From: Tannerella forsythia
Lineage (GTDB): Bacteria > Bacteroidota > Bacteroidia > Bacteroidales > Tannerellaceae
Direction: 5' to 3'
DNA length: 64,000 nucleotides
Assembly (NCBI RefSeq): GCF_001006485.1
Contig: NZ_JUET01000083.1
Span: 38,918 to 102,917 of the forward strand
The translations under genes were made by a program, and so were the position numbers. Each line of letters opens with the position of its first letter. Position 1 is the first letter of the stretch. The notes beneath the pieces were generated by a model. The model was not told where the DNA came from, ran no database searches, and was given only the letters and a program-made list of their open reading frames with translations. Positions 1 to 9,162 of the stretch are shown piece after piece.

Positions 1-186
1 CAAACATTGAACAACAGACGCTATTCCCCGTGCACCGTCATTCTTTCCATTTACGATCACAAAGATAGCCCGCCCGTCAGGGCCGTTTGATTTTAAGATA
101 TAAATACCCTCCCTGCTGCGACGGATAAAGCTCTTTCGTATACCAAATTTAATCTCTAACTTTGTCGGACGAAAACAGGAATAACC
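1..186. other. Intergenic left edge
   Basis: No complete gene is seen before the GTG at 187. On the plus strand a TAACTTTG box (157-164) fits the Bacteroidetes -7 element for the gene at 187. On the minus strand a TATCTTTG box (67 to 60) could serve a gene lying left of the window, but no matching -33 TTG is seen for either. A minus-strand frame stays open across this stretch without a usable start codon and may be chance. Confidence 0.4.
157..164 (+). promoter_or_regulatory. -7 box of cvfB-like gene
   Basis: TAACTTTG matches the Bacteroidetes -7 consensus TAnnTTTG and lies 23 bases before the GTG start. No clear -33 TTG is visible; TTTC occupies the expected place. Confidence 0.4.
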
Positions 187-1095
187 GTGAAGATAGGAAG
201 ATATAACACGTTACGTGTCGTAAAGAAAGTGGCGTTCGGCGTATATCTGGACGGAGGTGATCAACATGAAATCCTCCTGCCGAAGCGTTTTGTGCCCGAA
301 GGGTTGGACATCGACGACGAGATCGAAGTATTCATTTACCACGATAACGAAGGGCGTCTGATTGCTACCACGCAGCGTCCGCTGGCCACCGTTGGCGAAT
401 TTCAGTGGATGAAGGTGAATCAGGTGACAAATGCCGGTGCTTTCCTCGAATGGGGGCTGATGAAAGAACTCCTCGTGCCCTATCGGGAGCAGAAAACCGA
501 GATGATCGCCGGACGGTGGTATCTGGTCTACGTCTACCTCGATTTCATTACCCAACGTGTAGTGGCCTCGGCGCGTATCGACAAGTTTCTCGATAATCTG
601 CCGCCACGCTACGAATATAATCAGGAGGTTGATCTCATCGTGGCCGACGAGACCGAGCTTGGCTACAAGGTTATCATCAATCACCTACACTGGGGACTAC
701 TCTACCGCAACGAGGTCTTCCGTACCCTTCGCAAAGGTGAGAAAACAAAAGGCTATATCAAAGAAGTGCGTGAAGACGACAAGATCGACGTGAGTCTTCA
801 GCCTCTTGGCTACGATAAGGTAGAAGGTATCGCCCAACAGATTCTCCGGGCATTGGAGCAAAACAACGGTACCTTGCCGCTGCACGATAAAAGCGACGCC
901 GACGAGATCTATGCCCTTTTGGGATGCAGTAAGAAAAGCTTTAAAAAAGCCATCGGATCCCTTTACAAGCAACAACTCATCACCCTCGGTGAAAACGGAA
1001 TCACACAAAAAGGAATGAAAAGCGAAAGCCCTCCGGACAGTGATAATATACTTGACGGTATCTTCGTCCGCGACGATATAGCAGGAACATCGTAA
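187..1095 (+). CDS. cvfB: CvfB/YitL-like S1 RNA-binding protein
   Basis: The 302-residue product looks like the CvfB family (YitL in Bacillus), cytoplasmic proteins with three S1-like OB folds followed by a C-terminal winged helix. Here the OB folds cover roughly residues 1-60, 70-130 and 140-210, and the helix-turn-helix-like tail about 220-275. The length is normal for the family. In Staphylococcus CvfB affects virulence gene expression and binds RNA; the role in Bacteroidetes is not established, so RNA binding is an inference from fold. The start codon is GTG, placed just after the -7 box at 157-164. It is a single gene, converging on the lipoprotein gene downstream, with no hairpin terminator visible between them. 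Confidence 0.88.
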   Translation: MKIGRYNTLRVVKKVAFGVYLDGGDQHEILLPKRFVPEGLDIDDEIEVFIYHDNEGRLIATTQRPLATVGEFQWMKVNQVTNAGAFLEWGLMKELLVPYREQKTEMIAGRWYLVYVYLDFITQRVVASARIDKFLDNLPPRYEYNQEVDLIVADETELGYKVIINHLHWGLLYRNEVFRTLRKGEKTKGYIKEVREDDKIDVSLQPLGYDKVEGIAQQILRALEQNNGTLPLHDKSDADEIYALLGCSKKSFKKAIGSLYKQQLITLGENGITQKGMKSESPPDSDNILDGIFVRDDIAGTS

Positions 1096-1191
1096 ACGGT
1101 TGAGAAATCCTTTGCTTCTTACGACCGAAAATATGCAACTTTTCAGAGAATTATGCGGACACCATATTTACTTTTAAGAAAAACTGGAGAG

Positions 1192-2184
1192 TCATTTCAG
1201 TTCTTGAATGGTAAATCGTTTTAAAAAGCCCTGGCTCAGGTGAAAATAGACAATGCGGAAATCACGGTCTATCTTCCGGTGTAAATAGTCTCTGGCTTCA
1301 GCCAGCAACCCGGGCGTAATTTCTTCGAGTTTCACCGTAAAACCTTTAGTGATATACAACCCATGCAGAAAACAATCCTGCTCTACTTCAAATGTATGTT
1401 CGCCGATTTGACGAAAGAGAGGCGGCTGCATATCCTCGACCGAAAGCCCATTGACGAGCTTCTTCCAGCCTAAATGATTGGTGACGATCCCCCACGAGTA
1501 AAGCGGAAGCGCTACATCGAACGTTAACGGATAATCGTTCATATTTCGGGTATAAGCCTTGAGTAGCGAGAGGTCGAGGATCGAGTTGGCCGAATCGTCT
1601 CCGGTGGGATCGGAGGTCGCGTAGCACATCAGGTAACCCTTGTCGGCCGGCGGCACGCCCGTCTGTTTCCTGTCCTTGATCTGATGCAGGCGTAACGTAC
1701 ACGATATGTTCTTCGCTGAATGTTTTTTCAGCACTTCGAGGAAACGGAAGTACGTGTTCCGGGTACGTGTCGTCCAGTCACAGTCGATCTTAATTTCGCG
1801 TATTTCCGGAAAACGGTTGACGATGGCAATGTCTCGAATCAGCGTTAAGGTATGGTCGGCGAGTTCGTCGATCTTTTCATCCGTCATATCGAGAAACGTA
1901 CGGTTCGTAATGAACACGACCGGTACATATTCCGCCGGCAGGACCGCTGCATCGAAACGTTTGATTTTAGCTACGGGCACCGGCTTTCCTTCTCGGAGAT
2001 CGATATCGAAAAGTCGGATAAAAAGCCTCTCACAAGCCAGCGAGTCGAAATAATTTTTTTCCGTCTCACCGATATGTACATCGGCTTTCCAGTAATAAAA
2101 GTCGACCGGATGGTTGCGTTCGCGGCGGCAACCTGCTGCCAATATACTAAATAAAAATAAATATATCAAACTCTTAGTATTCAT
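1192..2184 (-). CDS. Orphan lipoprotein of unknown function
   Basis: A 330-residue protein starting with a short hydrophobic signal and a lipobox ending at Cys19 (LAAGC), so it should be a lipidated envelope protein. I do not recognise a named family. The body alternates strands and helices, with acidic strand ends such as EIKIDCDW, which is reminiscent of a TIM-barrel glycoside-hydrolase-like fold; this is only an impression. A TATATTTG box lies 22 bases upstream of the ATG. The gene is monocistronic and diverges from the acid phosphatase gene. There are no signs of truncation. Confidence 0.8.
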   Translation of the reverse strand: MNTKSLIYLFLFSILAAGCRRERNHPVDFYYWKADVHIGETEKNYFDSLACERLFIRLFDIDLREGKPVPVAKIKRFDAAVLPAEYVPVVFITNRTFLDMTDEKIDELADHTLTLIRDIAIVNRFPEIREIKIDCDWTTRTRNTYFRFLEVLKKHSAKNISCTLRLHQIKDRKQTGVPPADKGYLMCYATSDPTGDDSANSILDLSLLKAYTRNMNDYPLTFDVALPLYSWGIVTNHLGWKKLVNGLSVEDMQPPLFRQIGEHTFEVEQDCFLHGLYITKGFTVKLEEITPGLLAEARDYLHRKIDRDFRIVYFHLSQGFLKRFTIQELK

Positions 2185-2205
2185 TTCTGTATCCTATTGA
2201 TTGCA

Positions 2206-2213
2206 CAAATATA
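2206..2213 (-). promoter_or_regulatory. -7 box of orphan lipoprotein gene
   Basis: TATATTTG on the minus strand, 22 bases before the ATG at 2184, matches TAnnTTTG. No TTG at the expected -33 spacing. Confidence 0.35.
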
Positions 2214-2482
2214 AGTATTAAAATTATTATCTTGAAATAACAGTTTTGTGAACCATTTTGCTGCAATTTTGTTTATAAAATAAAACATAAGGCATATAAA
2301 AGCCATACAAAAAAAGAATTAAAAACATGCTTAAAATTGATTGCATTCATTTGATCCGAAAAGATTCATTTCTCTCAAACACAAATATCGACAGCAAGAC
2401 CGAAAGAAAAGATTTCTCTAAAAATCAAAGGGTACACATCAAATCACTGAATTATTTTTATAACATTTAAACTTTATATGGT

Positions 2483-3262
2483 ATGAAAAAGAAAACTTTT
2501 ATTGCAGTCGTACTGAGTATTATTTCGGTCGCTGTATTCGGACAGGAAAAGATCAAAGACGTGCGGACGAATCCTACGCTTTATTTCTTACAGATCGAAG
2601 ACGTAGCAAGCAGCCTCGACCTTTTGGCACCTCCTCCGCAACCGGGCAGTCTCCTCTTTCTTTATGATCAGGCGCAGTATCAGTGGGGAAAGATGCAGCG
2701 AAACACGCCACGCGGCGAGCAGGCTTTTTCGGATGCCAACGTAGATGGGGATGGTGTGCCGCAAGCCTTTTCAGAAGCATTCGGAGTCCGTATCTCGAAG
2801 GAGACAACTCCCGAAATTCACAAGTTGGTCTTGAATATGCGCGAAGACGCGGGAGATCTGGCCACACGCGGCGCCAAGGAGCATTACATGCGCATGCGTC
2901 CGTTTGCTTTTTATCAGGAAGAAACGTGTAATCCTAAGCAACAGCAGGAACTTTCGACCAACGGTTCTTATCCCTCGGGACATACCGCCATCGGTTGGGC
3001 TACAGCACTCGTACTGGCTGAGATCAATGTAGACCGTCAGAACGAAATCCTTAAAAGAGGATATGAGATGGGGCAGAGCCGTGTTATCTGCGGGTATCAT
3101 TTCCAGAGTGATGTCGATGCCGCGCGTTTGGTGGCCAGCGCTGTTGTTGCCCGTCTGCATGCCAATGAGAATTTTATGGTGCAGCTCGGTAAGGCCAAGC
3201 AGGAGTTTGCCAAACTTGTTAAGGAAGGCAAAGTAAAGAAAAGCGAGACACAGGTAAACTGA
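2483..3262 (+). CDS. Class A acid phosphatase (PAP2 superfamily)
   Basis: A secreted 259-residue phosphatase of the PhoN/PAP2 type that removes phosphate from organic monoesters in the periplasm. After a signal peptide (about residues 1-20) the full three-part PAP2 signature is present: K132-x6-R139-P140, P164-S-G-H167 and S199-R200-x5-H206-x3-D210. In this family the two histidines are the nucleophile and the general acid. Length is close to the 250 residues usual for class A enzymes. The gene lies 13 bases upstream of a phosphate-type porin gene, which suggests a two-gene phosphate-scavenging operon. A TATTTTTA sequence at 2453-2460 is one mismatch from a -7 box. Confidence 0.92.
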   Translation: MKKKTFIAVVLSIISVAVFGQEKIKDVRTNPTLYFLQIEDVASSLDLLAPPPQPGSLLFLYDQAQYQWGKMQRNTPRGEQAFSDANVDGDGVPQAFSEAFGVRISKETTPEIHKLVLNMREDAGDLATRGAKEHYMRMRPFAFYQEETCNPKQQQELSTNGSYPSGHTAIGWATALVLAEINVDRQNEILKRGYEMGQSRVICGYHFQSDVDAARLVASAVVARLHANENFMVQLGKAKQEFAKLVKEGKVKKSETQVN

Positions 3263-3275
3263 AACAGGTGGACGT

Positions 3276-4424
3276 ATGATGAAACAGTTTATTCTCATAC
3301 TTCTCGGTCTGATGTTGATGGGGACAGCCCATAGTCAGGACGAGGAGAAATTAACGGTGAAACCTTCGGGGCGTATCCTGATGGATGCGGGAGCGTTCCA
3401 TGCCGACCATTACAACGACAAATTCAATGATGGAGTTGCCATCCCCGATGTACGCATCGGGTTTGGAGCGCAGTACGGCAAATGGAAGAGTAAGGTCGAT
3501 GTGGGATTTGCTTATGCAAAAATCTCGCTGAAAGACATCTTTATGGAATACGTCTTCAATAAGGAGAATCTGCTTCGCGGAGGATATTTCGTCCATCAGT
3601 TCGGGCTGCAGAGCGCAACAAGTTCTTCCTTCAAGATCACAATGGAGGAACCGGCCAGCAATCAGGCCTTTTTCAACTCCCGTCTGGTCGGTCTGATGTT
3701 TCTTCATAATAAAGGGAAGTTTTTCGGTACACTGAGCCTCTTTGCCGAAAGCGAAGCGATGAAACAAAGTACGGATAAACTCGGCAATGAAGGCTACGGT
3801 ATGATGAGCCGACTCGTCTACCGCCCCCTGCGCGATCCGGGTAATATCCTTCATATCGGTCTTTCAGGTGCTTTCGAATCGCCTCGATACAGTGCCAAAC
3901 CCGAAGATAATCATCGCTCGTATGCGTTAAAGTCGGAATTTCCGACCCGTATCGCGCGCGTAGCAGCTCAGCAGGCCGACATCACCGAGGCGAAGATGCT
4001 TTACAAGTTTACGCCCGAAGTAACGGCGGCTATCGGTCGTTTGGCTATCGAATCGCAGTATTTTTTCGTGACGGTAAATCGTGAAAAGGATTTACCCCGT
4101 TATCAGGCAAGCGGTGCGTATGCCCTTTTAAGAGGGCTTGTAAAAGGTAATGGCTACGTTTACTCTGATGGAGACAGCGGTATCGGCACACCTGCTCCGG
4201 GTTCGATGGAGCTTGTATTAGGATACAACTACACCGATCTGTCCGATCATAAAGCCCGGATACTCGGAGGGCGGGTGAACGACTGGTCGCTCACCTTCAA
4301 CTATTATCCGAACAAATACATGATCTGGCGTGTCAGAGGTTCGCTGACAAAAGCAACCGACAGAGCCGGCTATGACGATACCAATCTGAGTCTTATCGAG
4401 ACGCGTTTTCAGGTGAAGTTTTGA
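3276..4424 (+). CDS. Outer membrane porin, OprO/OprP-like
   Basis: The 382-residue protein has a cleavable signal peptide ending around Ser20 and then the alternating strand pattern of a 16-strand porin, ending in Phe (QVKF), the usual last residue of a barrel. It resembles the phosphate/polyphosphate-selective porin family (OprO/OprP). It starts 13 bases after the acid phosphatase gene, so the pair probably releases and imports phosphate. Substrate specificity cannot be read from the sequence. The start is an ATG-ATG pair and either codon may be used. Confidence 0.85.
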   Translation: MMKQFILILLGLMLMGTAHSQDEEKLTVKPSGRILMDAGAFHADHYNDKFNDGVAIPDVRIGFGAQYGKWKSKVDVGFAYAKISLKDIFMEYVFNKENLLRGGYFVHQFGLQSATSSSFKITMEEPASNQAFFNSRLVGLMFLHNKGKFFGTLSLFAESEAMKQSTDKLGNEGYGMMSRLVYRPLRDPGNILHIGLSGAFESPRYSAKPEDNHRSYALKSEFPTRIARVAAQQADITEAKMLYKFTPEVTAAIGRLAIESQYFFVTVNREKDLPRYQASGAYALLRGLVKGNGYVYSDGDSGIGTPAPGSMELVLGYNYTDLSDHKARILGGRVNDWSLTFNYYPNKYMIWRVRGSLTKATDRAGYDDTNLSLIETRFQVKF

Positions 4425-4472
4425 ATCCGTCAGAAAAACAACACAATCATTTCAATTTAATCATTTCAAAAC

Positions 4473-4595
4473 ATGATAAAAAGGGAAACAACATTCGTCG
4501 GGATCAATGAGAAGCTGGAAGATTCATATAAAGTAATCGCTAAAGTGTTTGATCTGAAAGATTCTCCTGCCTCTGCCTGTAAATCGGATTCGTGA
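4473..4595 (+). CDS. Possible 40-residue small ORF
   Basis: An ATG-started frame of 40 codons in the 193-base gap after the porin gene, with a mixed, hydrophilic composition (MIKRETTFVGINEKLEDSYK at its start). No ribosome-binding site is obvious and no family is recognised. It may be a small protein, the remnant of a larger gene, or chance. Confidence 0.25.
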   Translation: MIKRETTFVGINEKLEDSYKVIAKVFDLKDSPASACKSDS

Positions 4596-4617
4596 ATATG
4601 AAGAAATAAAGTAGATC

Positions 4618-5169
4618 TTATTTCCCCAAACGGGGCGCGCCGGCAGCCGAAAAAATGCCTCGCTGCTTGGAGCGAACATCTTCGACCAGATAAAAAGCAT
4701 CCGGATCGAACAAGTTCACCAGACGAACGACTTTCTTCTCCGACTTACGACTTACGACGGTCTCGATAACCGAGACCTCTGAGATCGCTCCTTCGCCTTT
4801 AAGGCACGTAGAGCCGAATCCGTTATCGTTGAGGAGGCGGGTCAGCTCGGCACCGTCCCTCTTCGTATAAATGCGGAACAACAGAAAGCCGATGGCAATC
4901 TTGTTCTCCACCATAATCCCCACGAAATTACCGGCTGCATAACCACCGGCGTATGAGAGATAAGCTACGATATCGTTGGCGTTAGAAAATATTTGCGAAA
5001 TCACAATCACCCAGATAAACACCTCAAAGAAGCCGACAACCGGCGCTTTCTTTTTTTCTCCTTTCGAGACAAAGATGATGCGCAAGGTTCCCAAGGTCAC
5101 ATCGCAGATACGACCAAAGAAAATAATCATCGGTGTTAACCAGGGGTAAATCTCTAAAAATTCGAACAT
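4618..5169 (-). CDS. UPF0316/DUF2179 membrane protein
   Basis: A 183-residue inner membrane protein with three hydrophobic segments in the first 110 residues and a soluble C-terminal domain of the DUF2179/DUF5698 type (UPF0316 family). Function of the family is unknown. A longer reading to 5229 would use a TTG codon, but the TATCTTTG promoter box at 5234-5227 overlaps that TTG, so the transcript should begin downstream of it; the ATG at 5169 is therefore chosen. It also gives the family's usual length. The gene diverges from the ABC ATPase gene. Confidence 0.85.
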   Translation of the reverse strand: MFEFLEIYPWLTPMIIFFGRICDVTLGTLRIIFVSKGEKKKAPVVGFFEVFIWVIVISQIFSNANDIVAYLSYAGGYAAGNFVGIMVENKIAIGFLLFRIYTKRDGAELTRLLNDNGFGSTCLKGEGAISEVSVIETVVSRKSEKKVVRLVNLFDPDAFYLVEDVRSKQRGIFSAAGAPRLGK

Positions 5170-5226
5170 AAACGTATAAAAGTTTTTCGTGTTGTTTGCT
5201 GCAACGGCAATATTGATAATACGCGG

Positions 5227-5234
5227 CAAAGATA
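5227..5234 (-). promoter_or_regulatory. -7 box of UPF0316 gene
   Basis: TATCTTTG on the minus strand is an exact match to TAnnTTTG. A TTTTG lies 24 bases further upstream (5263-5259), slightly too far for an ideal -33. The box decides the start codon of the UPF0316 gene. Confidence 0.55.
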
Positions 5235-5305
5235 ACGTTTTCTAACGGATCGCGCGAACAAAACGGCAGGCATTCAGATCATCCGACGCATTTTTTCTCT
5301 TTTTC

Positions 5306-5336
5306 TTGTCCGATGCCGGAATTTTATCTACTTTCG
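5306..5336 (+). promoter_or_regulatory. Promoter of ABC ATPase/transporter pair
   Basis: TTG at 5306-5308, 20 bases, then TACTTTCG at 5329-5336 (one mismatch to TAnnTTTG). The ATG at 5369 is 32 bases downstream. Confidence 0.5.
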
Positions 5337-5368
5337 CAACTTCATCCAAACGACAGGTTATTTTAACA

Positions 5369-6016
5369 ATGATACAAGCGCGAGGAATAAGAAAACGCTT
5401 CGACAAGCTGGAGATTCTGAAAGGTATTGATTTGACGATCGACGCCGGAGAAATCGCAGCCATCGTCGGGCCGAGCGGTGCAGGGAAAACGACCCTGCTG
5501 CAAATTATCGGAACGTTAGACAAGCCCGACAGCGGTACACTCCTGATCGAAGGCATCGAACCCTTCCGGCTCAACGAAAAACAGATGGCTGATTTCCGCA
5601 ACCGCCATATCGGTTTCGTCTTTCAGTTTCATCAGTTGCTGCCGGAGTTTACCGCGCTCGAAAACGTGATGATCCCCGCGCTGATTGCCCGCCAACCCAC
5701 CTCTGCCGCCGAAAAAAGGGCGAAAGAACTGCTGGATTTTCTCAAACTTTCCGACCGGATGACGCACAAGCCCGCCGAACTGTCGGGCGGCGAAAAACAA
5801 CGGGTCGCTGTGGCACGCGCGCTTGTCAACCGGCCTTCCGTGATTCTGGCCGACGAGCCTTCGGGCAGTCTGGACACGCAGAACAAGGAAGAGCTGCATG
5901 CGCTGTTCTTCGACCTGCGGAACGAAATGGGACAGACCTTCGTCATCGTCACACACGATGAGCAGCTGGCAACGCAAGCCGACCGCATCATTCACATGAA
6001 AGACGGACAGATATGA
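5369..6016 (+). CDS. LolD/MacB-type ABC transporter ATPase
   Basis: A 215-residue ATPase subunit. Walker [10 protein letters not shown] is at residues 34-42, the Q-loop glutamine at 86, the signature LSGGE at 138-142, Walker B VILADE at 158-163 and the switch histidine at 196. The pattern and length fit the LolD/FtsE/MacB group, which drives lipoprotein release or other mechanotransmission with an FtsX-like permease. No such permease is encoded nearby. An upstream in-frame ATG at 5306 lies inside the promoter, so the ATG at 5369 is preferred. The last four bases overlap the start of the next gene (ATGA), implying translational coupling to a sodium-dependent transporter, an unusual partner. 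Confidence 0.92.
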   Translation: MIQARGIRKRFDKLEILKGIDLTIDAGEIAAIVGPSGAGKTTLLQIIGTLDKPDSGTLLIEGIEPFRLNEKQMADFRNRHIGFVFQFHQLLPEFTALENVMIPALIARQPTSAAEKRAKELLDFLKLSDRMTHKPAELSGGEKQRVAVARALVNRPSVILADEPSGSLDTQNKEELHALFFDLRNEMGQTFVIVTHDEQLATQADRIIHMKDGQI

Positions 6017-7371
6017 GTACGGCCACACGGACCACTTTCGGCCGATTGGGCGTGGTGCTCGCCACCATCGGGAGCGCCGTAGGGTTAGGCAATATCTGGC
6101 GTTTCCCTTATATGCTGGGCACCAATGGGGGCGGCGCGTTTCTGCTGATTTATATCCTCTGCGTGTTGCTTCTCGGACTGCCGGCCGTCATCGCCGAGTT
6201 CTTCATCGGCCGACACACGCAACGCAACGCGGCCGGAGCCTTCAAAGCCATAGCGCCCGGTACGGCATGGGGGCTGATCGGTTACAACGGAGTTCTGATC
6301 GCGTTCCTTATTCTCGGCTTCTATTTCGTCATTGCCGGATGGACTTTTGAATATCTTTTTCAATCCGTGACCGAGCCGTTAACCGGTAAAACGACGGCCG
6401 ACTTCGAAGCGGAATTTTTCACCTTCTCTTCCGAGGTTTTCCGCCCGGTCTTCTGGACCATACTCTTCATCGGGCTTACGCATTTCATCGTGACGGTAGG
6501 TGTGAAGAACGGCATCGAGCGGGCCTCGAAATTCCTGATGCCGCTACTCTTCGTCATCATGCTCATACTGTGCATACGCAGCCTGATGTTTTCGGGCGCT
6601 CGCGAAGGGTTGGAGTTTCTTTTCAAACCCGATTTCGGGAAAATCAACTCGTCCGTCGTGTTCAGTGCCATGGGGCAGGCATTCTTTTCGCTCAGCATCG
6701 GCATGGGATGCCTGATTACGTACAGTTCGTATTTTCATAAAAAAACCAACTTGCAACGTACTGCAATCGAGGTGGTGGTACTCGATACGGTCGTAGCGCT
6801 GCTGGCCGGAGTGATGATTTTTCCGGCCGTCTTTCATTTCGGTGTCGAACCGACCGAGAAAGTCGCCCTCGTATTTATTACGCTGCCCAACATCTTCGCC
6901 CGGATGCCTTTCGGAAACGTATGGGCTTTCAGCTTCTACCTCCTTTTGGGCGTAGCGGCGCTGACGTCTACCATCTCGCTGCACGAAGTAGCCACGGCCT
7001 ACATTCACGAAGAACATGGCATCAAACGCAAGCGGGCAACCGTCTACGTATCGCTCGGCACCTGTATTCTGGCCGTATTCAGCTCGCTCTCGTTCGGACT
7101 GATGAAAGACTGTACGCTTTTCGGGATGACATTCTTTGAATGCCTCGATTTTCTGACCGCTAAAATCATGCTGCCTCTCGGAGGTATGCTCACCTGCATC
7201 TTTGTCGGGCATCGCATCGACCGAAAAATCCTGAAAGCCGAACTGACGAACGAAGGCAGCGTGCCGTTCCATTTCTTCCGAACCTATCGTTTCCTTGTGC
7301 AATACATCGCACCGGCAGGTATCGGATTGATTCTGCTTTATCAGTTTGGCGTCTTCAAGCTCTCCGGTTAA
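6013..7371 (+). CDS. Sodium-dependent transporter, NSS/SLC6 family
   Basis: A 452-residue polytopic inner membrane protein of the neurotransmitter:sodium symporter family, which in bacteria imports amino acids or related amines with Na+. The conserved first helix ([14 protein letters not shown], residues about 21-34) carries the unwound substrate and sodium site, and 11-12 hydrophobic segments follow. Length matches bacterial members such as LeuT/TnaT-like proteins. It overlaps the upstream ATPase gene by four bases. Substrate is not predictable. Transcription probably ends at the hairpin near 7650. Confidence 0.93.
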   Translation: MSTATRTTFGRLGVVLATIGSAVGLGNIWRFPYMLGTNGGGAFLLIYILCVLLLGLPAVIAEFFIGRHTQRNAAGAFKAIAPGTAWGLIGYNGVLIAFLILGFYFVIAGWTFEYLFQSVTEPLTGKTTADFEAEFFTFSSEVFRPVFWTILFIGLTHFIVTVGVKNGIERASKFLMPLLFVIMLILCIRSLMFSGAREGLEFLFKPDFGKINSSVVFSAMGQAFFSLSIGMGCLITYSSYFHKKTNLQRTAIEVVVLDTVVALLAGVMIFPAVFHFGVEPTEKVALVFITLPNIFARMPFGNVWAFSFYLLLGVAALTSTISLHEVATAYIHEEHGIKRKRATVYVSLGTCILAVFSSLSFGLMKDCTLFGMTFFECLDFLTAKIMLPLGGMLTCIFVGHRIDRKILKAELTNEGSVPFHFFRTYRFLVQYIAPAGIGLILLYQFGVFKLSG

Positions 7372-7634
7372 TGAGCCCTCATTTACATTCGTAATCTTCC
7401 ATACACAGGTCTCTAAAGACAAGGCAAACGCTCCCCCTCCCTCCAAATTCCAGTTACACGTAACATATGTTGGAAGACCTCGCGAAACTATATATTAGTT
7501 GCCAACACAAGAAATTTATTTACCCACATGAAAAAGATTTTATTCGACTTTTGCAAGTTCAATAAATGATTGATTATAGAAAAAAACGCACATTTAGCGA
7601 GCCTCTGTTATTCATCATTTTACAGTACTTAACA

Positions 7635-7666
7635 AAAAAGGTCAAACTTCACAGTCTGACCTTTTT
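7635..7666. terminator. Bidirectional terminator
   Basis: Perfect 10-bp inverted repeat, AAAAAGGTCA (7635-7644) and TGACCTTTTT (7657-7666), with a 12-base loop. The A-run and T-run make it work as an intrinsic terminator in both directions, for the transporter gene (+) and the epimerase gene (-) that converge on it. The remainder of 7372-7688 shows nothing else. Confidence 0.8.
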
Positions 7667-7688
7667 CCAAATCAACTAAAACAAACAA

Positions 7689-8819
7689 CTATTTATCTAT
7701 GGTAAATCGGTAGATACACCGACTTTCATAGCTATTTTCGGGCCGAAGTTCCGTTGTCGGGAACTCCGGATGATTCGGACTGTCGGGGAAATGCTGTGTT
7801 TCCAAGCAGAGTGCCCCCCGATAAGGATAAGTTACTCCCTGTTTTCCAATATCCTTTCCGCTCATGAAGTTACCGGAATAAAATTGTATCCCCGGTTCCT
7901 TCGTATATACTTCGAGTACGATTCCACTCACGGGACTGATCGCTTTTGCCGCGAGTTTAGTCACATCGCCATTCGTATTCAAGACCCAATTATGGTCGAA
8001 TCCACGACCTCTTACGATTTGTTCCGATGAGCTATCGATATGCAAATTCAACGCTACCGGATCACGCAAGTCCATTGGAGTTCCTTCGACCGGTGCGATC
8101 GAATCGGGAATCAGCATGCTATCAACCGGCGTATAATAGTCAGCATTGATCATTATCAGATGATCGAGCACCTGCGAGCCGGGCACACCGGAGAGGTTGA
8201 AATAACTGTGATTCGTTAAGTTCACTACGGTCGGTTTGTCGGTTGTTGCAGCATAACGTATATCGATCTCATTTTCTTCGGTCAGGAGATATGTAACCGC
8301 AACATGCAGGTTCCCGGGGAATCCGGCTTCCCCATCGGGTGAAAGATACGTCAGTTTCAACGTCTTTTCATCCGGCTGTTCCGCTGTCCAAACCTTGGTA
8401 TGAAAACCCTCCGGACCTCCGTGGAGGCAGTTCGTCTCATCGTTTTTCGGCAATGTATAGGTCACGGAGTCTAAGCTAAACGAAGCATTTGCGATCCGGT
8501 TTCCATACCGCCCGATAATCGCCCCGAAGTTTCCGTCCGACGCCAGATAATCGGAAATTTTATCATATCCGAGCACGACGTCTGTCATCTTCCCGTTTTT
8601 ATCGGGTACCATCACAGAGACAATGCGTCCGCCATAGTTCGTAATGCAAACTTCCATCCCTCTATCATTGGTAAGAACATATAAGGCAGTCGGATGACCT
8701 TCTACCTCCGATACGAAATGCTCCTTGTTCAGACCGGATATCGTTAACTCATCACCCGTTTTACCACACGCTGTCAACATAACGACAGCAGCCAACATAC
8801 TTAAAACCAATTTCTTCAT
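7689..8819 (-). CDS. galM: Aldose 1-epimerase, lipoprotein form
   Basis: A 376-residue mutarotase that interconverts alpha and beta anomers of hexoses. A signal with lipobox (LTAC, Cys18 or so) precedes the catalytic domain, so it is predicted to sit in the periplasm, as is common in Bacteroidales where it prepares sugars released by surface glycosidases. The family motifs are present: NLTNHSYFNL with the catalytic histidine, RGFDHNWVL, and LETQHFPDSPN with the catalytic glutamate near the C-terminus. The gene stands alone; no sugar kinase or permease is adjacent. Confidence 0.93.
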   Translation of the reverse strand: MKKLVLSMLAAVVMLTACGKTGDELTISGLNKEHFVSEVEGHPTALYVLTNDRGMEVCITNYGGRIVSVMVPDKNGKMTDVVLGYDKISDYLASDGNFGAIIGRYGNRIANASFSLDSVTYTLPKNDETNCLHGGPEGFHTKVWTAEQPDEKTLKLTYLSPDGEAGFPGNLHVAVTYLLTEENEIDIRYAATTDKPTVVNLTNHSYFNLSGVPGSQVLDHLIMINADYYTPVDSMLIPDSIAPVEGTPMDLRDPVALNLHIDSSSEQIVRGRGFDHNWVLNTNGDVTKLAAKAISPVSGIVLEVYTKEPGIQFYSGNFMSGKDIGKQGVTYPYRGALCLETQHFPDSPNHPEFPTTELRPENSYESRCIYRFTIDK

Positions 8820-9129
8820 CTGTTTATTTCCCTCTCTGTTTCTGTTTCTTTTTTCATTCCCTTTCCGTCTTTTTTTCGTTTCGTGGCAATGTGCCTAAAA
8901 AACGGTTTGTGTTTTTATAACAAAGAGAAATTAGAGATTGTTCATGAAAAAAAAATTTTTTGTTCGCACTTTTCAATCGCTGGCATAAAAAGACGAATGA
9001 GAAGCGGTAAAACAAATTCTTTACTTCCTGTAAAAACGGGACAAGCAGGGTAAGAGAGAAGAATTCGTTCGGTTCTTCCGACATCGGTTCGAGTTGATAC
9101 GCAAAATGATTTTATCGAAAAAAATATCT
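8820..9129. other. Intergenic region, galM/nadA
   Basis: A gene-poor, pyrimidine-rich divergent region. It holds the nadA -7 box at its right end and an A/T-rich palindrome near 8945-8965. A minus-strand 76-codon frame here is low in coding character and is not called. Confidence 0.5.
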
Positions 9130-9137
9130 TATTTTTG
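9130..9137 (+). promoter_or_regulatory. -7 box of nadA
   Basis: TATTTTTG matches TAnnTTTG, 26-33 bases before the chosen ATG. No clear -33 TTG at 19-21 bases. Confidence 0.4.
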
Positions 9138-9162
9138 TACTTTGAAGTAAAGGATGATATTC

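Noticed and set aside
1-196. A minus-strand frame open across the left edge
   Set aside because: No usable start, overlaps the cvfB-like promoter and start, and the stretch has promoter features; chance is likely, though a gene end outside the window cannot be excluded.
8854-9084. A 76-codon minus-strand frame between galM and nadA
   Set aside because: Low coding character, rich in Phe and Lys from A/T-rich DNA, and no family resemblance.
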